A stretch of 64,000 nucleotides of DNA from Magnetococcales bacterium (GTDB lineage Bacteria; Pseudomonadota; Magnetococcia; Magnetococcales; JADFYX01). A model generated the notes under the pieces. It had not been told where the DNA came from. It worked only from the letters and a program-made list of their open reading frames with translations, and did no database searches. The stretch is from assembly GCA_015232365.1 (NCBI GenBank), contig JADFZU010000004.1:29114-93113 (forward strand), read 5' to 3'. Below, piece after piece: positions 44,672 through 52,935 of this stretch. Both the position numbers and the translations under genes were made by a program. Each line of letters starts with the position of its first letter. Positions within the stretch are counted from its first letter, which is position 1.

Positions 44672-46207
44672 ATGTTTGGCGTAATTTTTGGGTTTATCTC
44701 ACTTATACTTGGAGTTTGGGGGCTTTCAGTCTGGTGGTGGCCGGCATTGGAGTTGGTGCAGGGTGTGGTTCCTCTTCTGGCTATTATCATTGGTTGCCTC
44801 TCTCTAGCCTCTGGGTTGTCTAGAGTACCGCTGCAGGAGGGCAGGGGGCTGTTGCTTCCTACCGGCCCTATGCTTAAAATAAGCCCATATTTTCTTAAAG
44901 AGGATTGGTGGGCTATCTGGTTGGGTTTGGGCTTGGTGGTCATTGACTTGCTTACCTTCAATGGTCATGACTCAATGCTCAAAGCTTTGGCTATAAATCC
45001 TGGTGGCCTGAAATGGCAGACACCAGCCGATCTTTTTAGCCATTTTGCTGCTAATGGGGCACTTTATCTCCGCCAGTTTGTGGTTTGGCTACTGCTTTTT
45101 GGCGTCTCTTGCCGGGTGATGGGGATCTCCTTCGGGCGGTTTGTTCCAAGTTTTCTTTTTCTCTACCTGCTCTCAATGATCATATTTTCAGTTAGCGGTT
45201 GGGAGAGTGCTGGCAGCTTTAACCTGGAACCACCTCTGGTAGCTCTGGTAACCGGCTTGGTTTTGACCAATACTTTTCGTCTGCCAGAGTGGATTTTTGC
45301 CGCTTGCCGGGTAGAGTATTATGTCAAGTTTGGTATTGTGCTTTTGGGAGCGACCTTTCCACTAACCCTGATATTAACCGCAGGTCCGGTAGCTATTTTT
45401 CAGGCTACTGTCATCTCTCTTCTTAGCTGCATGACTATATATTTCTCTGCCACAAGACTTTTTAATCTTGATCGTCGTCTAGCTGCGGTTCTCAGTGTTG
45501 GCGGCTCAGTCTGCGGAGTATCGGCATCAATGGCGATTGCTGCAGCAGTTGGGGCGAAAAAGGAGCATATTTATTCATCAGTAACCATGGTTGTGTTCTG
45601 GGCGTTGGTTATGATCCTGGTGCTACCGTTTGTCTCTCAAGCCATGGGGCTGTCACCTGGGGTTGCTGGAGCCTGGATTGGAACTTCAGAGTTTGCCGAT
45701 GCTGCTGGATTTGCTGCTGCCAGTTCCTACGGTAAGATGGCTGGCAACGAAGAGGCTGCGATTAAATCGTTTACACTGATGAAGGTCATCGGCCGTGATC
45801 TTTGGATTGGTATATGGTCTCTGGTCTGGGCTTTTATTGCTACCACTGTATGGAATGCTCCGGCTGATGGTGCAAAAGTTGATTCCGGGGAGATCTGGAG
45901 AAGGTTCCCTAAATTTATTATCGGGTTTTTTGTCGCCTCTTTATTGGTGACCATCCTTACCAGTACTGTCTCTCCTGAGCAGTTTGAAAATACAGTTAAA
46001 CCCAATCTTCTAGCCCCGATAGGGGCTTTTCGTGGCTGGGCTTTTATATTCTGCTTTTTATCTATTGGTCTGACAACAAGACTGAGAGAGTTGCAGTCGG
46101 TGACTATACAGTCATTTGCTGCTTTTTCCATCGGTGTGGCAATAAATGTATTCGCCGGGTACTGGCTATCGGTACATGTTTTTGGCGATTATTGGTCACA
46201 GATGTGA
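44672..46207 (+). CDS. YeiH-family (UPF0324) putative sulfate exporter-type transporter
   Basis: 511 residues with about 13 membrane spans, longer than typical YeiH (about 350) through an N-terminal membrane extension. Family segments include VEYYVKFGIVLLGATFPLTL, LSVGGSVCGVSASMAIAAAV, FADAAGFAAASSYGKMAGN, SFTLMKVIGRDLWIGIWSLV and a C-terminal RGWAFIFCFLSIGLTTRLRE. The annotated role as a sulfate or sulfonate exporter is weakly supported. A small Cys-rich gene overlaps its end. Confidence 0.88.
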   Translation: MFGVIFGFISLILGVWGLSVWWWPALELVQGVVPLLAIIIGCLSLASGLSRVPLQEGRGLLLPTGPMLKISPYFLKEDWWAIWLGLGLVVIDLLTFNGHDSMLKALAINPGGLKWQTPADLFSHFAANGALYLRQFVVWLLLFGVSCRVMGISFGRFVPSFLFLYLLSMIIFSVSGWESAGSFNLEPPLVALVTGLVLTNTFRLPEWIFAACRVEYYVKFGIVLLGATFPLTLILTAGPVAIFQATVISLLSCMTIYFSATRLFNLDRRLAAVLSVGGSVCGVSASMAIAAAVGAKKEHIYSSVTMVVFWALVMILVLPFVSQAMGLSPGVAGAWIGTSEFADAAGFAAASSYGKMAGNEEAAIKSFTLMKVIGRDLWIGIWSLVWAFIATTVWNAPADGAKVDSGEIWRRFPKFIIGFFVASLLVTILTSTVSPEQFENTVKPNLLAPIGAFRGWAFIFCFLSIGLTTRLRELQSVTIQSFAAFSIGVAINVFAGYWLSVHVFGDYWSQM

Positions 46208-46419
46208 TCGAAAGTTGTGAAAACTGTCAGCACTTTGTTGGTGGCCCTCTTGCTTTAGAAAAGGAGTTTCCTGGGTTGAATATCCTGTCCTCGGGCCTTG
46301 GTTCTGTAAGGGGTGATACTGGCTGGTGTCGTCTTAAGGATGTTTTTTTACTGCTAAATAACTGCTGCGAACTCTATTCCCAAGATTTAAATCGTCCCCT
46401 TATTTTAAAGCCGCTATAG
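46204..46419 (+). CDS. Small cysteine-rich protein overlapping the transporter gene
   Basis: 71 residues from a GTG that overlaps the transporter stop (GTGA). Cysteines occur as CENC near the N-terminus and as GWCRLKDVFLLLNNCCELY near the end, suggesting a zinc or Fe-S site. CxNCxHF ... WCR is a pattern of small metal-binding proteins. There is no signal peptide. Likely translationally coupled to the transporter; its function is unknown. Confidence 0.6.
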   Translation: MIESCENCQHFVGGPLALEKEFPGLNILSSGLGSVRGDTGWCRLKDVFLLLNNCCELYSQDLNRPLILKPL

Positions 46420-46421
46420 GT

Positions 46422-47249
46422 TTAGCGGATTCTGTGAGTCTTATCGCTAACAGGAATTATAGGGTAGCTCTGGCGTTTCCACTCTTCAATTCCACCAATC
46501 AGTTCACAGGCCATAAAACCTCTGTCCAAGAATGTTTCAATAGCAATCTCAGTGCGGGGCCCTGAGCGACATACCAAAAAATATCTTTTTTGAGTGTCAA
46601 ACTGGCTGGTATCAAAGTTGGCTAAAAAATAATCCTTGAACTGTCTTGTGTCTTGGCGGTTTGTTAGATTGTGCTCACAATGATATAGGGAAGATCCTGG
46701 GATTATTCCCTCTTCAAACTCTGTATTGGTGCGAATATCAAGAATGACAGTATCAGGTTGTGTTCGATGCATAATTTGTCTGAGCTGGCTTGCCGAAACC
46801 ATCTCATTAAACAGAGCTGTGTCGATAATTTTTTTTGTTTCAGCTATTTCAAAGCAATCTTTGTATTTTAGGTCTTCCTTGTTTATATGGTTTTGCAGCC
46901 AGTTGAATAGAAATGATTCCAGTCCGGAAAGGTAGCTGTACTTACGAGTTTTAATTGCAACCTTTAGGGTTTGCAGGTGCTGAGTAAGGCTCTTATGTTG
47001 GGCAAAGTGCTCCAGCATATGTTGATAGTTGTTCTGACGCATCATATCCTCTTCTGCCTTGAAATGATGTTCTGTATACTTTTCAAGGCGAGGAAAAATG
47101 GTGTTGATTTGATCCCACTCATCATCAAAAGGTTCGCGATCTTTGAACCGTTCTGAAAGGCGGTTAAACTCTTCAATATAGAAGAATAGGCGTTTATGGT
47201 CGTTATTGAACTGTTCAACGCCAACATCTTGCAAAATAATTTTAGACAT
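46422..47249 (-). CDS. Haemerythrin-like and rhodanese domain fusion protein
   Basis: 275 residues. Residues 1-135 are a bacteriohaemerythrin: His in FNNDHKRLF, HHFKAEEDMM, HFAQHKSL and LQNHINKEDLKY supply the five His and two carboxylates for a di-iron oxygen site. Residues about 150-270 are a rhodanese domain: DTVILDIRTNTEFEEGIIPG and the active-site loop CRSGPR. Such a fusion would couple oxygen or NO sensing or storage with sulfur transfer. Haemerythrins are abundant in microaerophilic magnetotactic bacteria. Confidence 0.9.
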   Translation of the reverse strand: MSKIILQDVGVEQFNNDHKRLFFYIEEFNRLSERFKDREPFDDEWDQINTIFPRLEKYTEHHFKAEEDMMRQNNYQHMLEHFAQHKSLTQHLQTLKVAIKTRKYSYLSGLESFLFNWLQNHINKEDLKYKDCFEIAETKKIIDTALFNEMVSASQLRQIMHRTQPDTVILDIRTNTEFEEGIIPGSSLYHCEHNLTNRQDTRQFKDYFLANFDTSQFDTQKRYFLVCRSGPRTEIAIETFLDRGFMACELIGGIEEWKRQSYPIIPVSDKTHRIR

Positions 47250-47371
47250 CTGGTCCCACGCTTTTAAAAATAGCTGTTATTCTCAACCACAATCTGACCT
47301 ATCTTTATAGTACACCTGAAAAATCTCTCTGCTCTCTTTTATGCTGATAAATCCATTAAGCTAATAAATAC

Positions 47372-47401
47372 CATAGATCTGGGTGGAGACCAAGATCTAT
47401 G
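47372..47401. terminator. Hairpin downstream of the alcohol dehydrogenase gene
   Basis: CATAGATCT and AGATCTATG form a perfect nine-base stem around GGGTGGAGACCA, which can pair further (GGT/ACC). It lies after the stop of the leftward gene at 47499. There is no T run, so termination is only likely. Confidence 0.4.
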
Positions 47402-47498
47402 CTCGGCAGGCCTCTATTGTGTAGGCATGGACTACCAAGATAGTATGAGCAATCATATCTAGTTTTCTGTTTTCCAGTTTTAATTATGAATATTATGG

Positions 47499-48656
47499 TT
47501 ACAGGCTTTTTTCTAGAACTTGCCGGCATACCTCTGGTGTTACATCATTATGCTCTCCAAGTCGAGTCATGTGGTGGTTCTCTAGCTGAGCGATTAAAGG
47601 AGAGATGATTTCTGCCCCCAGTTTGTAGTCGGCAAATCTGGTCTTAACCCCTAAAGATTCAAAAAACTGCCTTGTTTTCTCAATTGCCTGGTCCATGTTC
47701 TCATCATCACTTCCTTGGGTTATATTCCACACTCTTTCTGCATACTGTAGCAGTTTTTTTTGTTTGCTTTTTTTTCTCTGTTGCAACATTGAAGGTAGTA
47801 TTATCGCCAGGGTCTGGGCATGGTCCAAGCCGTATAGAGCAGTTATCTCATGTCCCAACATATGGGTTGACCAATCTTGTGCAACTCCTGCTCCGATCAG
47901 GCCGTTTAGTGCAAGGGTTGCACACCACATAAAACTAGCTTGTGCTTCATAGTCTTGTGGATTTGCTAAAACTTTTGGTCCAATATCAATCAGCGTTAGT
48001 AAAAGACCTTCAGCAAAGCGGTCTTGCAGAGGGGAGTCAACCGGATAGGTTAAATATTGTTCCATTGTGTGAACAAAGGCATCAATAACACCGTTGGCAA
48101 GCTGTTGTTCTGGCAATGTAAAGCTTTTTGTCGGATCAAGTACAGAGAATTGGGGAAATAGCAGGCTATTTGAAAAGTGCAGCTTTGCTTTGTGTGATAT
48201 CCTGGAGACAACACCTCCACTATTCATTTCTGATCCTGTTGCAGGAAGTGTTAGAACTGTGCCGTATGGAAGGGCTTTTTTGACGTTAGCACCGTGACGC
48301 AGCAAGATCTGCCAAGGGTCATCTTCACAGAGAGCTGCTGCCGCAACAAATTTGGTTCCATCCAGCACAGAGCCGCCGCCAACAGCAAGTAAAAAATCCA
48401 GATTTTCAGCTTTGACAACAGCAACAGCTTTCATCAAAGTATCAAAACTGGGATTTGGCTCAATCCCGCCAAAGAGATGGACTTCAAAACCACTCAAAGC
48501 CTTCTGGACTTCGGCTAAAGTTCCAGTACGGTTAGCACTTTGCCCCCCATAGAGAATTAAAACTTTAGCACCGGCAGGGACCAACTTGCCAAGCTCTGAA
48601 CTACGGCCTTTGCCAAAAATAATTTTGGTCGGGTTGTGAAAATCAAAAGAGAGCAT
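47499..48656 (-). CDS. Iron-containing alcohol dehydrogenase (YqhD/BDH type)
   Basis: 385 residues from ATG 48656, which has AAGAAGAGG about 10 bases upstream; ATG 48680 is in frame but less likely. NAD(P) site FLLAVGGGSVLDGTKF; metal-site His/Asp residues in GVIDAFVHTMEQYL and STHMLGHEITALYGLDHAQT. Group III Fe-ADHs reduce aldehydes with NADPH. YqhD-type proteins act on short and toxic aldehydes. It stands alone between the haemerythrin fusion and the cNMP-binding gene. Confidence 0.92.
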   Translation of the reverse strand: MLSFDFHNPTKIIFGKGRSSELGKLVPAGAKVLILYGGQSANRTGTLAEVQKALSGFEVHLFGGIEPNPSFDTLMKAVAVVKAENLDFLLAVGGGSVLDGTKFVAAAALCEDDPWQILLRHGANVKKALPYGTVLTLPATGSEMNSGGVVSRISHKAKLHFSNSLLFPQFSVLDPTKSFTLPEQQLANGVIDAFVHTMEQYLTYPVDSPLQDRFAEGLLLTLIDIGPKVLANPQDYEAQASFMWCATLALNGLIGAGVAQDWSTHMLGHEITALYGLDHAQTLAIILPSMLQQRKKSKQKKLLQYAERVWNITQGSDDENMDQAIEKTRQFFESLGVKTRFADYKLGAEIISPLIAQLENHHMTRLGEHNDVTPEVCRQVLEKSL

Positions 48657-48792
48657 AGGTTTTAAACCTCTTCTTTGCATAAGGGGATGGTTAGACGAAT
48701 TTAAGATTACTATATCTTAGTATGACCGAGACGTAAAAAAAGTCGATCTTTTTTTATGGTTGTAGCGTTATGGAATGATTGTCGGTAGAGAG

Positions 48793-50154
48793 CTACCGCT
48801 TATAATATTTGGCAAGCTCTCTCTCAAGACCAGAACGTAAAGTCTGTGTGAGAGTCTGTTTTAGAGGGTTATTGTTTTCATCTTTGAGAAAAAACAGGTT
48901 GTTGGTTTTGTTATCAACTGTCGAGACCAAAATACCGTGAATAAATACACTCTGACTCTCCATATATGCTATCATCACATGGAGTACGCCTATAAAGTCA
49001 CAGGCTATAACATTTAAAGAGGTAAAGCTACTCGACCCTTTATGGTCAATATCTACAGTGACACAGCTCTTGGAATCTTCACCATCTTTTAAATCTATTG
49101 GTAGAGGTTGATAGTTCATGGTTAGCCAGCCTAAAGCCGCACCCTCCACAGTTGTCTGAATCTCTTTTAAAAGTAGTTTATCTCCAATTGTTGGTGTTGC
49201 CGGGGAGTGAACCCGGAAGATGCTAAGAGCTTTGCCATCCTCTGATGAGTATAAAAATGCCGATACAACTGAGATGCCAGCTCGTGCCAGAGTTGCTGAT
49301 ATTAGTGACCAGCTTTTCGGGTTGTAAGGAGCGTAAACCATTAGCTCCAGCAGATTAGAGTCTGCTACTGGTAAAAAAACAACTTTTACATTGTCGTTTT
49401 CATCCACGGATGCTGCCAACGCAGAGTGGACGAGAATTCTTCCTGGTGAGTAGCTGAATAGATAGTGGGTGTGAAACGACCCAATCCATTTTGATAAAGC
49501 CCGGCGTTTCAAGCTGCTCTTTTTTTTGTAACCTATAAGTTGCTCCATGGTCTCTTCTAGTTTGGTATACTCATCCTGAGTGAGAAAACCCCGGATAGAC
49601 CCGTACTCAGAGAGCGTCTCTATGGTCTTCTGCATTTTATTTAAATTGCCATGGTCAGCTATATCTTCTGTATTTCGTCTGTTTCGGCTCTGGATCATCT
49701 TATCCATTAAATCGACGTACTGCTCTTCCAGACAATCTTCAGCAACATTTGTGTGCTTTTTGTTTTCCAACTCTTTATTGGAAATTTTATTGACTCGTTG
49801 AAATGCTTGGCTAAAAATCTTTATTGCTAGTGATGGGTCACGGTAGAAGCCTGCCATCAATACACGGCGGTCCAGCTTCATTATCCATGCACTTTTTTTT
49901 GCTCTGGCAGTTACCATTCTTGCCCCTGAACCAAACAGTCCGGTAACACCAAAAATCTCACCTTTTTTTAGAGTTTGCAGTCGGTTGTCTTTACCGTTTA
50001 GTTCATATACAAGTTCAATCTGTCCCTGTTGTACGATGTAGGCATCACTACTCAGGTCGCCCTGATTAAAAATAGTTTCGCCAGGTTTGAAATGTCGGCC
50101 AAGGGTTCTTGAGTTGCTTTTATGGTCAATTTTTGAGGATGGCAGGCTGAACAT
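48793..50154 (-). CDS. Cyclic-nucleotide-binding domain protein with long unknown C-terminus
   Basis: 453 residues. A Crp-like cNMP domain spans about 15-125 (HFKPGETIFNQGDLSSDAYI; QTLKKGEIFGVTGLFGSGAR). The canonical RxA phosphate-binding sequence is replaced by SGARMVTARAK, so ligand binding is plausible but not certain. No helix-turn-helix follows. Instead there is a helical linker and a mixed alpha/beta domain of about 230 residues (KWIGSFHTHYLFSYSPGRIL; LNVIACDFIGVLHVMIAYME) that I do not recognise. It could be an effector of cAMP made by the cyclase at 33063. Two microprotein genes lie immediately upstream. Confidence 0.75.
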   Translation of the reverse strand: MFSLPSSKIDHKSNSRTLGRHFKPGETIFNQGDLSSDAYIVQQGQIELVYELNGKDNRLQTLKKGEIFGVTGLFGSGARMVTARAKKSAWIMKLDRRVLMAGFYRDPSLAIKIFSQAFQRVNKISNKELENKKHTNVAEDCLEEQYVDLMDKMIQSRNRRNTEDIADHGNLNKMQKTIETLSEYGSIRGFLTQDEYTKLEETMEQLIGYKKKSSLKRRALSKWIGSFHTHYLFSYSPGRILVHSALAASVDENDNVKVVFLPVADSNLLELMVYAPYNPKSWSLISATLARAGISVVSAFLYSSEDGKALSIFRVHSPATPTIGDKLLLKEIQTTVEGAALGWLTMNYQPLPIDLKDGEDSKSCVTVDIDHKGSSSFTSLNVIACDFIGVLHVMIAYMESQSVFIHGILVSTVDNKTNNLFFLKDENNNPLKQTLTQTLRSGLERELAKYYKR

Positions 50155-50195
50155 ATATTATGTACTCAGATCAAAAGCTGGTATTAAGAATTTTC

Positions 50196-50291
50196 TCATG
50201 TCATAAAGGCAACAAGGTGGCCAAGCATTAGTAGTGAGCTACCAGTAACAACAGTTGCATAGATAAATATTACCACCTTTGGGAAGTTCAT
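50196..50291 (-). CDS. 31-residue membrane microprotein
   Basis: A single hydrophobic helix (VVIFIYATVVTGSSLLMLG) with a short HLVAFMT tail. The start is preceded by AGGAGATATAAA, a strong ribosome site. It lies 41 bases before the cNMP-binding gene on the same strand. A short peptide with a strong ribosome site in a multi-gene transcript is likely real. Function unknown. Confidence 0.5.
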   Translation of the reverse strand: MNFPKVVIFIYATVVTGSSLLMLGHLVAFMT

Positions 50292-50323
50292 TTTATATCT
50301 CCTAAATAAAGATTTAATTTGAC

Positions 50324-50443
50324 CTACTCCACTTCATCATCAATATCACTATCTACTGTTAGCTCTTGGGATAGATCATCTAAATTGACATATCCAAAAA
50401 TTCCAAAATCAACACCGTTCTCTTCGTTAATCACAGTTTTCAT
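50324..50443 (-). CDS. 39-residue acidic microprotein
   Basis: A soluble, acidic peptide: MKTVINEENGVDFGIFGYVN followed by LDDLSQELTVDSDIDDEVE. GGGGGGAC lies just before the ATG. It precedes the 31-residue membrane peptide by 32 bases on the same strand. No motif is recognised. The aromatic/Gly core and acidic tail could be a binding peptide or a modified peptide precursor; nothing in the sequence proves either. Confidence 0.45.
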   Translation of the reverse strand: MKTVINEENGVDFGIFGYVNLDDLSQELTVDSDIDDEVE

Positions 50444-50850
50444 TTTTGTCCCCCCGGTTATCTAGAAAAATAAATATTTACACGTTGTTGTTATATAAAT
50501 AGCAATGGAGGGGCCAAAGCTTGTTGAGTTTTTTTTAAATTAATGTTTATAGGCTGTTAGGTGAAATTGGCGGTAGATTAAAAAATATCTGATTCAATTG
50601 GAAATCGAGCAGTTGATTATAATTTACGCAGAGTGAAGAAGTTTTTGACCAGTTTTTGTGCAGTTGTATTTTAATGCTACTGTCTATTTCTATCTGGATT
50701 TTAGAATTTTAAAACCATCCCTATAATTTTTCTTAGTAATCGTATTTATCTTGTTGGAATAGTTTGTTATACTAGCGGATTGTGTTCTTGTTTTTGGATG
50801 ATGGTTTGATAAAGCAGATTTAAATTTTTTGGTTTTACGGAATAGCAATA
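50444..50850. other. Divergent promoter region of the biosynthetic cluster
   Basis: About 400 AT-rich bases between the leftward microprotein operon and the rightward E1 gene; no gene or clear operator is seen. Promoters for both directions should lie here. Confidence 0.4.
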
Positions 50851-51825
50851 GTGAACAAAATTGACTCTACAACTGATCTTCCTGCTTTGTACCACAGTAT
50901 GTTGAGGATTCGCCGGGCTGAAGAGGCTATCGCCATGCGCTATCATGAGCAGGAGATGCGCTGTCCGGTCCATCTCTGTATAGGTGAGGAGGGAATTGCG
51001 GCAGGTGTCTGTGCCAATCTTGCAGTTGAGGATGTGGTATATGGCAACCATCGTTCTCATGGACACTATCTAGCCAAGGGCGGCAGCCTCAACACCATGA
51101 TTGCAGAGATATACGGTAAAGCTGATGGCTGTTGTGGTGGTCGTGGCGGCTCTATGCACCTTATTGATAACAGTGCCGGGTTTGCTGCTGCGGTTCCTAT
51201 TGTTGGTGGCACAGTCCCTCTGGCGGTTGGTGCGGGCTGGGCTTTTAAACTCAAACAGCAAAAAAATGTTTCAGTGGTCTTTTTTGGTGATGGCTGCTTT
51301 GAAGAGGGGGTGCTTCACGAGGCGATGAATTTTGCCGCCTTGAAAAAAATACCGGTTCTTTTTATCTGTGAAAATAATGGTATGTCGGTCTACACCTCCC
51401 TTGATCAACGCCAGCCAGGTCGTCCCATGACCGGAATTGCCAAGGCTCACGGTTTAGAGGTCTACTCTGGTGATGGTAATGATGTTCAAGAGGTGGCTCG
51501 TTTAACATCTGAAGCCGTGGCGAAGTCTCGTCGTGGTGATGGCCCACAATTTTTAGAATTTAGAACCTATAGATGGCTGGGTCATGTAGGGCATGAGGTT
51601 GATGATGATCTTGGTTACCGCCCAGATGAGAGCGTGGAGTTTCGTGAGGCACGCTGCCCTCTGAAAAAAGCTGGGGCTGAGTTGATAGAGAAGTTTGGCT
51701 GGGGTGATGATGACTTTGCCGCTCTTGAAAAAACAGTTAACCAGGAGGTGAAGGCAGCGTTTAAATTTAGTTCTGCCAGTCCCGACCCCAAGCCTGAAAG
51801 CCGGGGAGACTACTCCTATGCATAG
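50851..51825 (+). CDS. TPP-dependent dehydrogenase E1 component, alpha subunit
   Basis: 324 residues from GTG. The TPP-binding motif runs from GDGCFEEGVLHEAMNF to FICENNGMSVYT. Also HRSHGHYLAKGGSL and GGRGGSMHLID, the conserved phosphate-binding area. It matches pyruvate, acetoin or branched-chain dehydrogenase E1 alpha. No E2/E3 genes are present; instead the gene leads a cluster with an aminotransferase, epimerase and radical SAM enzymes, so a decarboxylation or C2-transfer role in a biosynthetic pathway is likely. It overlaps the beta gene by eight bases. Confidence 0.9.
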   Translation: MNKIDSTTDLPALYHSMLRIRRAEEAIAMRYHEQEMRCPVHLCIGEEGIAAGVCANLAVEDVVYGNHRSHGHYLAKGGSLNTMIAEIYGKADGCCGGRGGSMHLIDNSAGFAAAVPIVGGTVPLAVGAGWAFKLKQQKNVSVVFFGDGCFEEGVLHEAMNFAALKKIPVLFICENNGMSVYTSLDQRQPGRPMTGIAKAHGLEVYSGDGNDVQEVARLTSEAVAKSRRGDGPQFLEFRTYRWLGHVGHEVDDDLGYRPDESVEFREARCPLKKAGAELIEKFGWGDDDFAALEKTVNQEVKAAFKFSSASPDPKPESRGDYSYA

Positions 51826-52918
51826 TGATGAGAGTGGAAAAAATTCACAGAGCCGAGAAATAACCTACGGTCAAGCTATTCTAGAGGCACTGCACCAGAC
51901 CATGGCTGTAGACCCTGCTGTTATGGTTATCGGTGAAGGGGTTGCTGATCCCAAATCTATTTTTAAAACTACCGACGGTCTTGTAGAGAAGTTCGGCCCT
52001 GACCGGGTGACTGAGATGCCTTTAGCTGAAAACGGTATGACCGGGGTCTGTATTGGTCTGGCTATGAGCGGTTTTCGCCCGGTTCTGGTCCATCAACGCA
52101 TCGACTTTGCTCTTCTCTCAATGGATCAAATAATCAACAACGCTGCTAAACTTCACTATGTTTTTAACGGTCAGGTTACAGTGCCGTTGGTGGTGCGGAT
52201 GTTGGTGGGCAGAGGCTGGGGGCAGGGGCCGCAACATGCCCAGAGTCTGCAAGCTCTATTTGCCCATATTCCCGGCCTTAAAGTCGTTATGCCGACAACA
52301 CCTCACGATGTTAAGGGGATGTTGATTAGTGCTATTGAAGACAACAATCCGGTGATGTTTATTGAGCATAGATGGCTCTATAACCTAAAAGGCGATGTAC
52401 CCAAAGAGCCGTACCGGGTTCCCCTTGATAGAGCAGTTGTTGCTAAATCTGGCAAGGATCTGACTGTCGCAACATATTCCCATATGACAATTGAAGCGAT
52501 TGCTGCAGCCAGGGTGTTGGCAGAGTATGGTGTTGAGATTGAAGTTATCGATATGCGAGTTGCCCGGCCTATGGATATGGAGCCGGTTCTGACTTCGGTA
52601 AAAATAACCGGTAAGTTGCTGGTTTTAGATACAGGATGGGCCTCTTGTGGTGTCAGTGGAGAGATAGTAGCCAGAGTTGTTGAGTCGGCTTTTAAATATT
52701 TGTCAAAACCACCTCTACGGATAACTCTGCCCGACCATCCAGCACCAACCTCACAACACCTTACTGATGACTATTACCCTGATGCTGAAACGGTAGTTAA
52801 CGCAGTTCTCTCTCTTCTTGATGATGGGGAAAAATTACCTGCCGAGGAGATCTGTCAGAGGGTGCGTAGAACCTCACTTAGGGATATTCCCAACCCGGCT
52901 TATGTCGGTCCTTTTTAA
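51818..52918 (+). CDS. TPP-dependent dehydrogenase E1 component, beta subunit
   Basis: 366 residues. Transketolase-like pyrimidine domain (EITYGQAILEALHQTMAVD; VTEMPLAENGMTGVCIGLAM) and C-terminal transketolase domain (LTVATYSHMTIEAIAAARVL; VEIEVIDMRVARPMDMEPVL). Family E1 beta proteins supply the catalytic Glu and pair with alpha as alpha2beta2. The gene is translated from within the end of the alpha gene. The C-terminal 25 residues extend beyond typical E1 beta. Confidence 0.92.
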   Translation: MHSDESGKNSQSREITYGQAILEALHQTMAVDPAVMVIGEGVADPKSIFKTTDGLVEKFGPDRVTEMPLAENGMTGVCIGLAMSGFRPVLVHQRIDFALLSMDQIINNAAKLHYVFNGQVTVPLVVRMLVGRGWGQGPQHAQSLQALFAHIPGLKVVMPTTPHDVKGMLISAIEDNNPVMFIEHRWLYNLKGDVPKEPYRVPLDRAVVAKSGKDLTVATYSHMTIEAIAAARVLAEYGVEIEVIDMRVARPMDMEPVLTSVKITGKLLVLDTGWASCGVSGEIVARVVESAFKYLSKPPLRITLPDHPAPTSQHLTDDYYPDAETVVNAVLSLLDDGEKLPAEEICQRVRRTSLRDIPNPAYVGPF

Positions 52919-52935
52919 CTTTCCCGGATATTTCA

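Noticed and set aside
46192..46204. TTG start for the small Cys-rich gene
   Set aside because: The GTG at 46204 overlapping the transporter stop (GTGA) is the more typical coupled start.
47380..47460. Possible MITE-like repeat fragment (CTCGGCAGGCC)
   Set aside because: Similarity is limited to CGGCAG, with no second end; the hairpin at 47372 explains the symmetry better.
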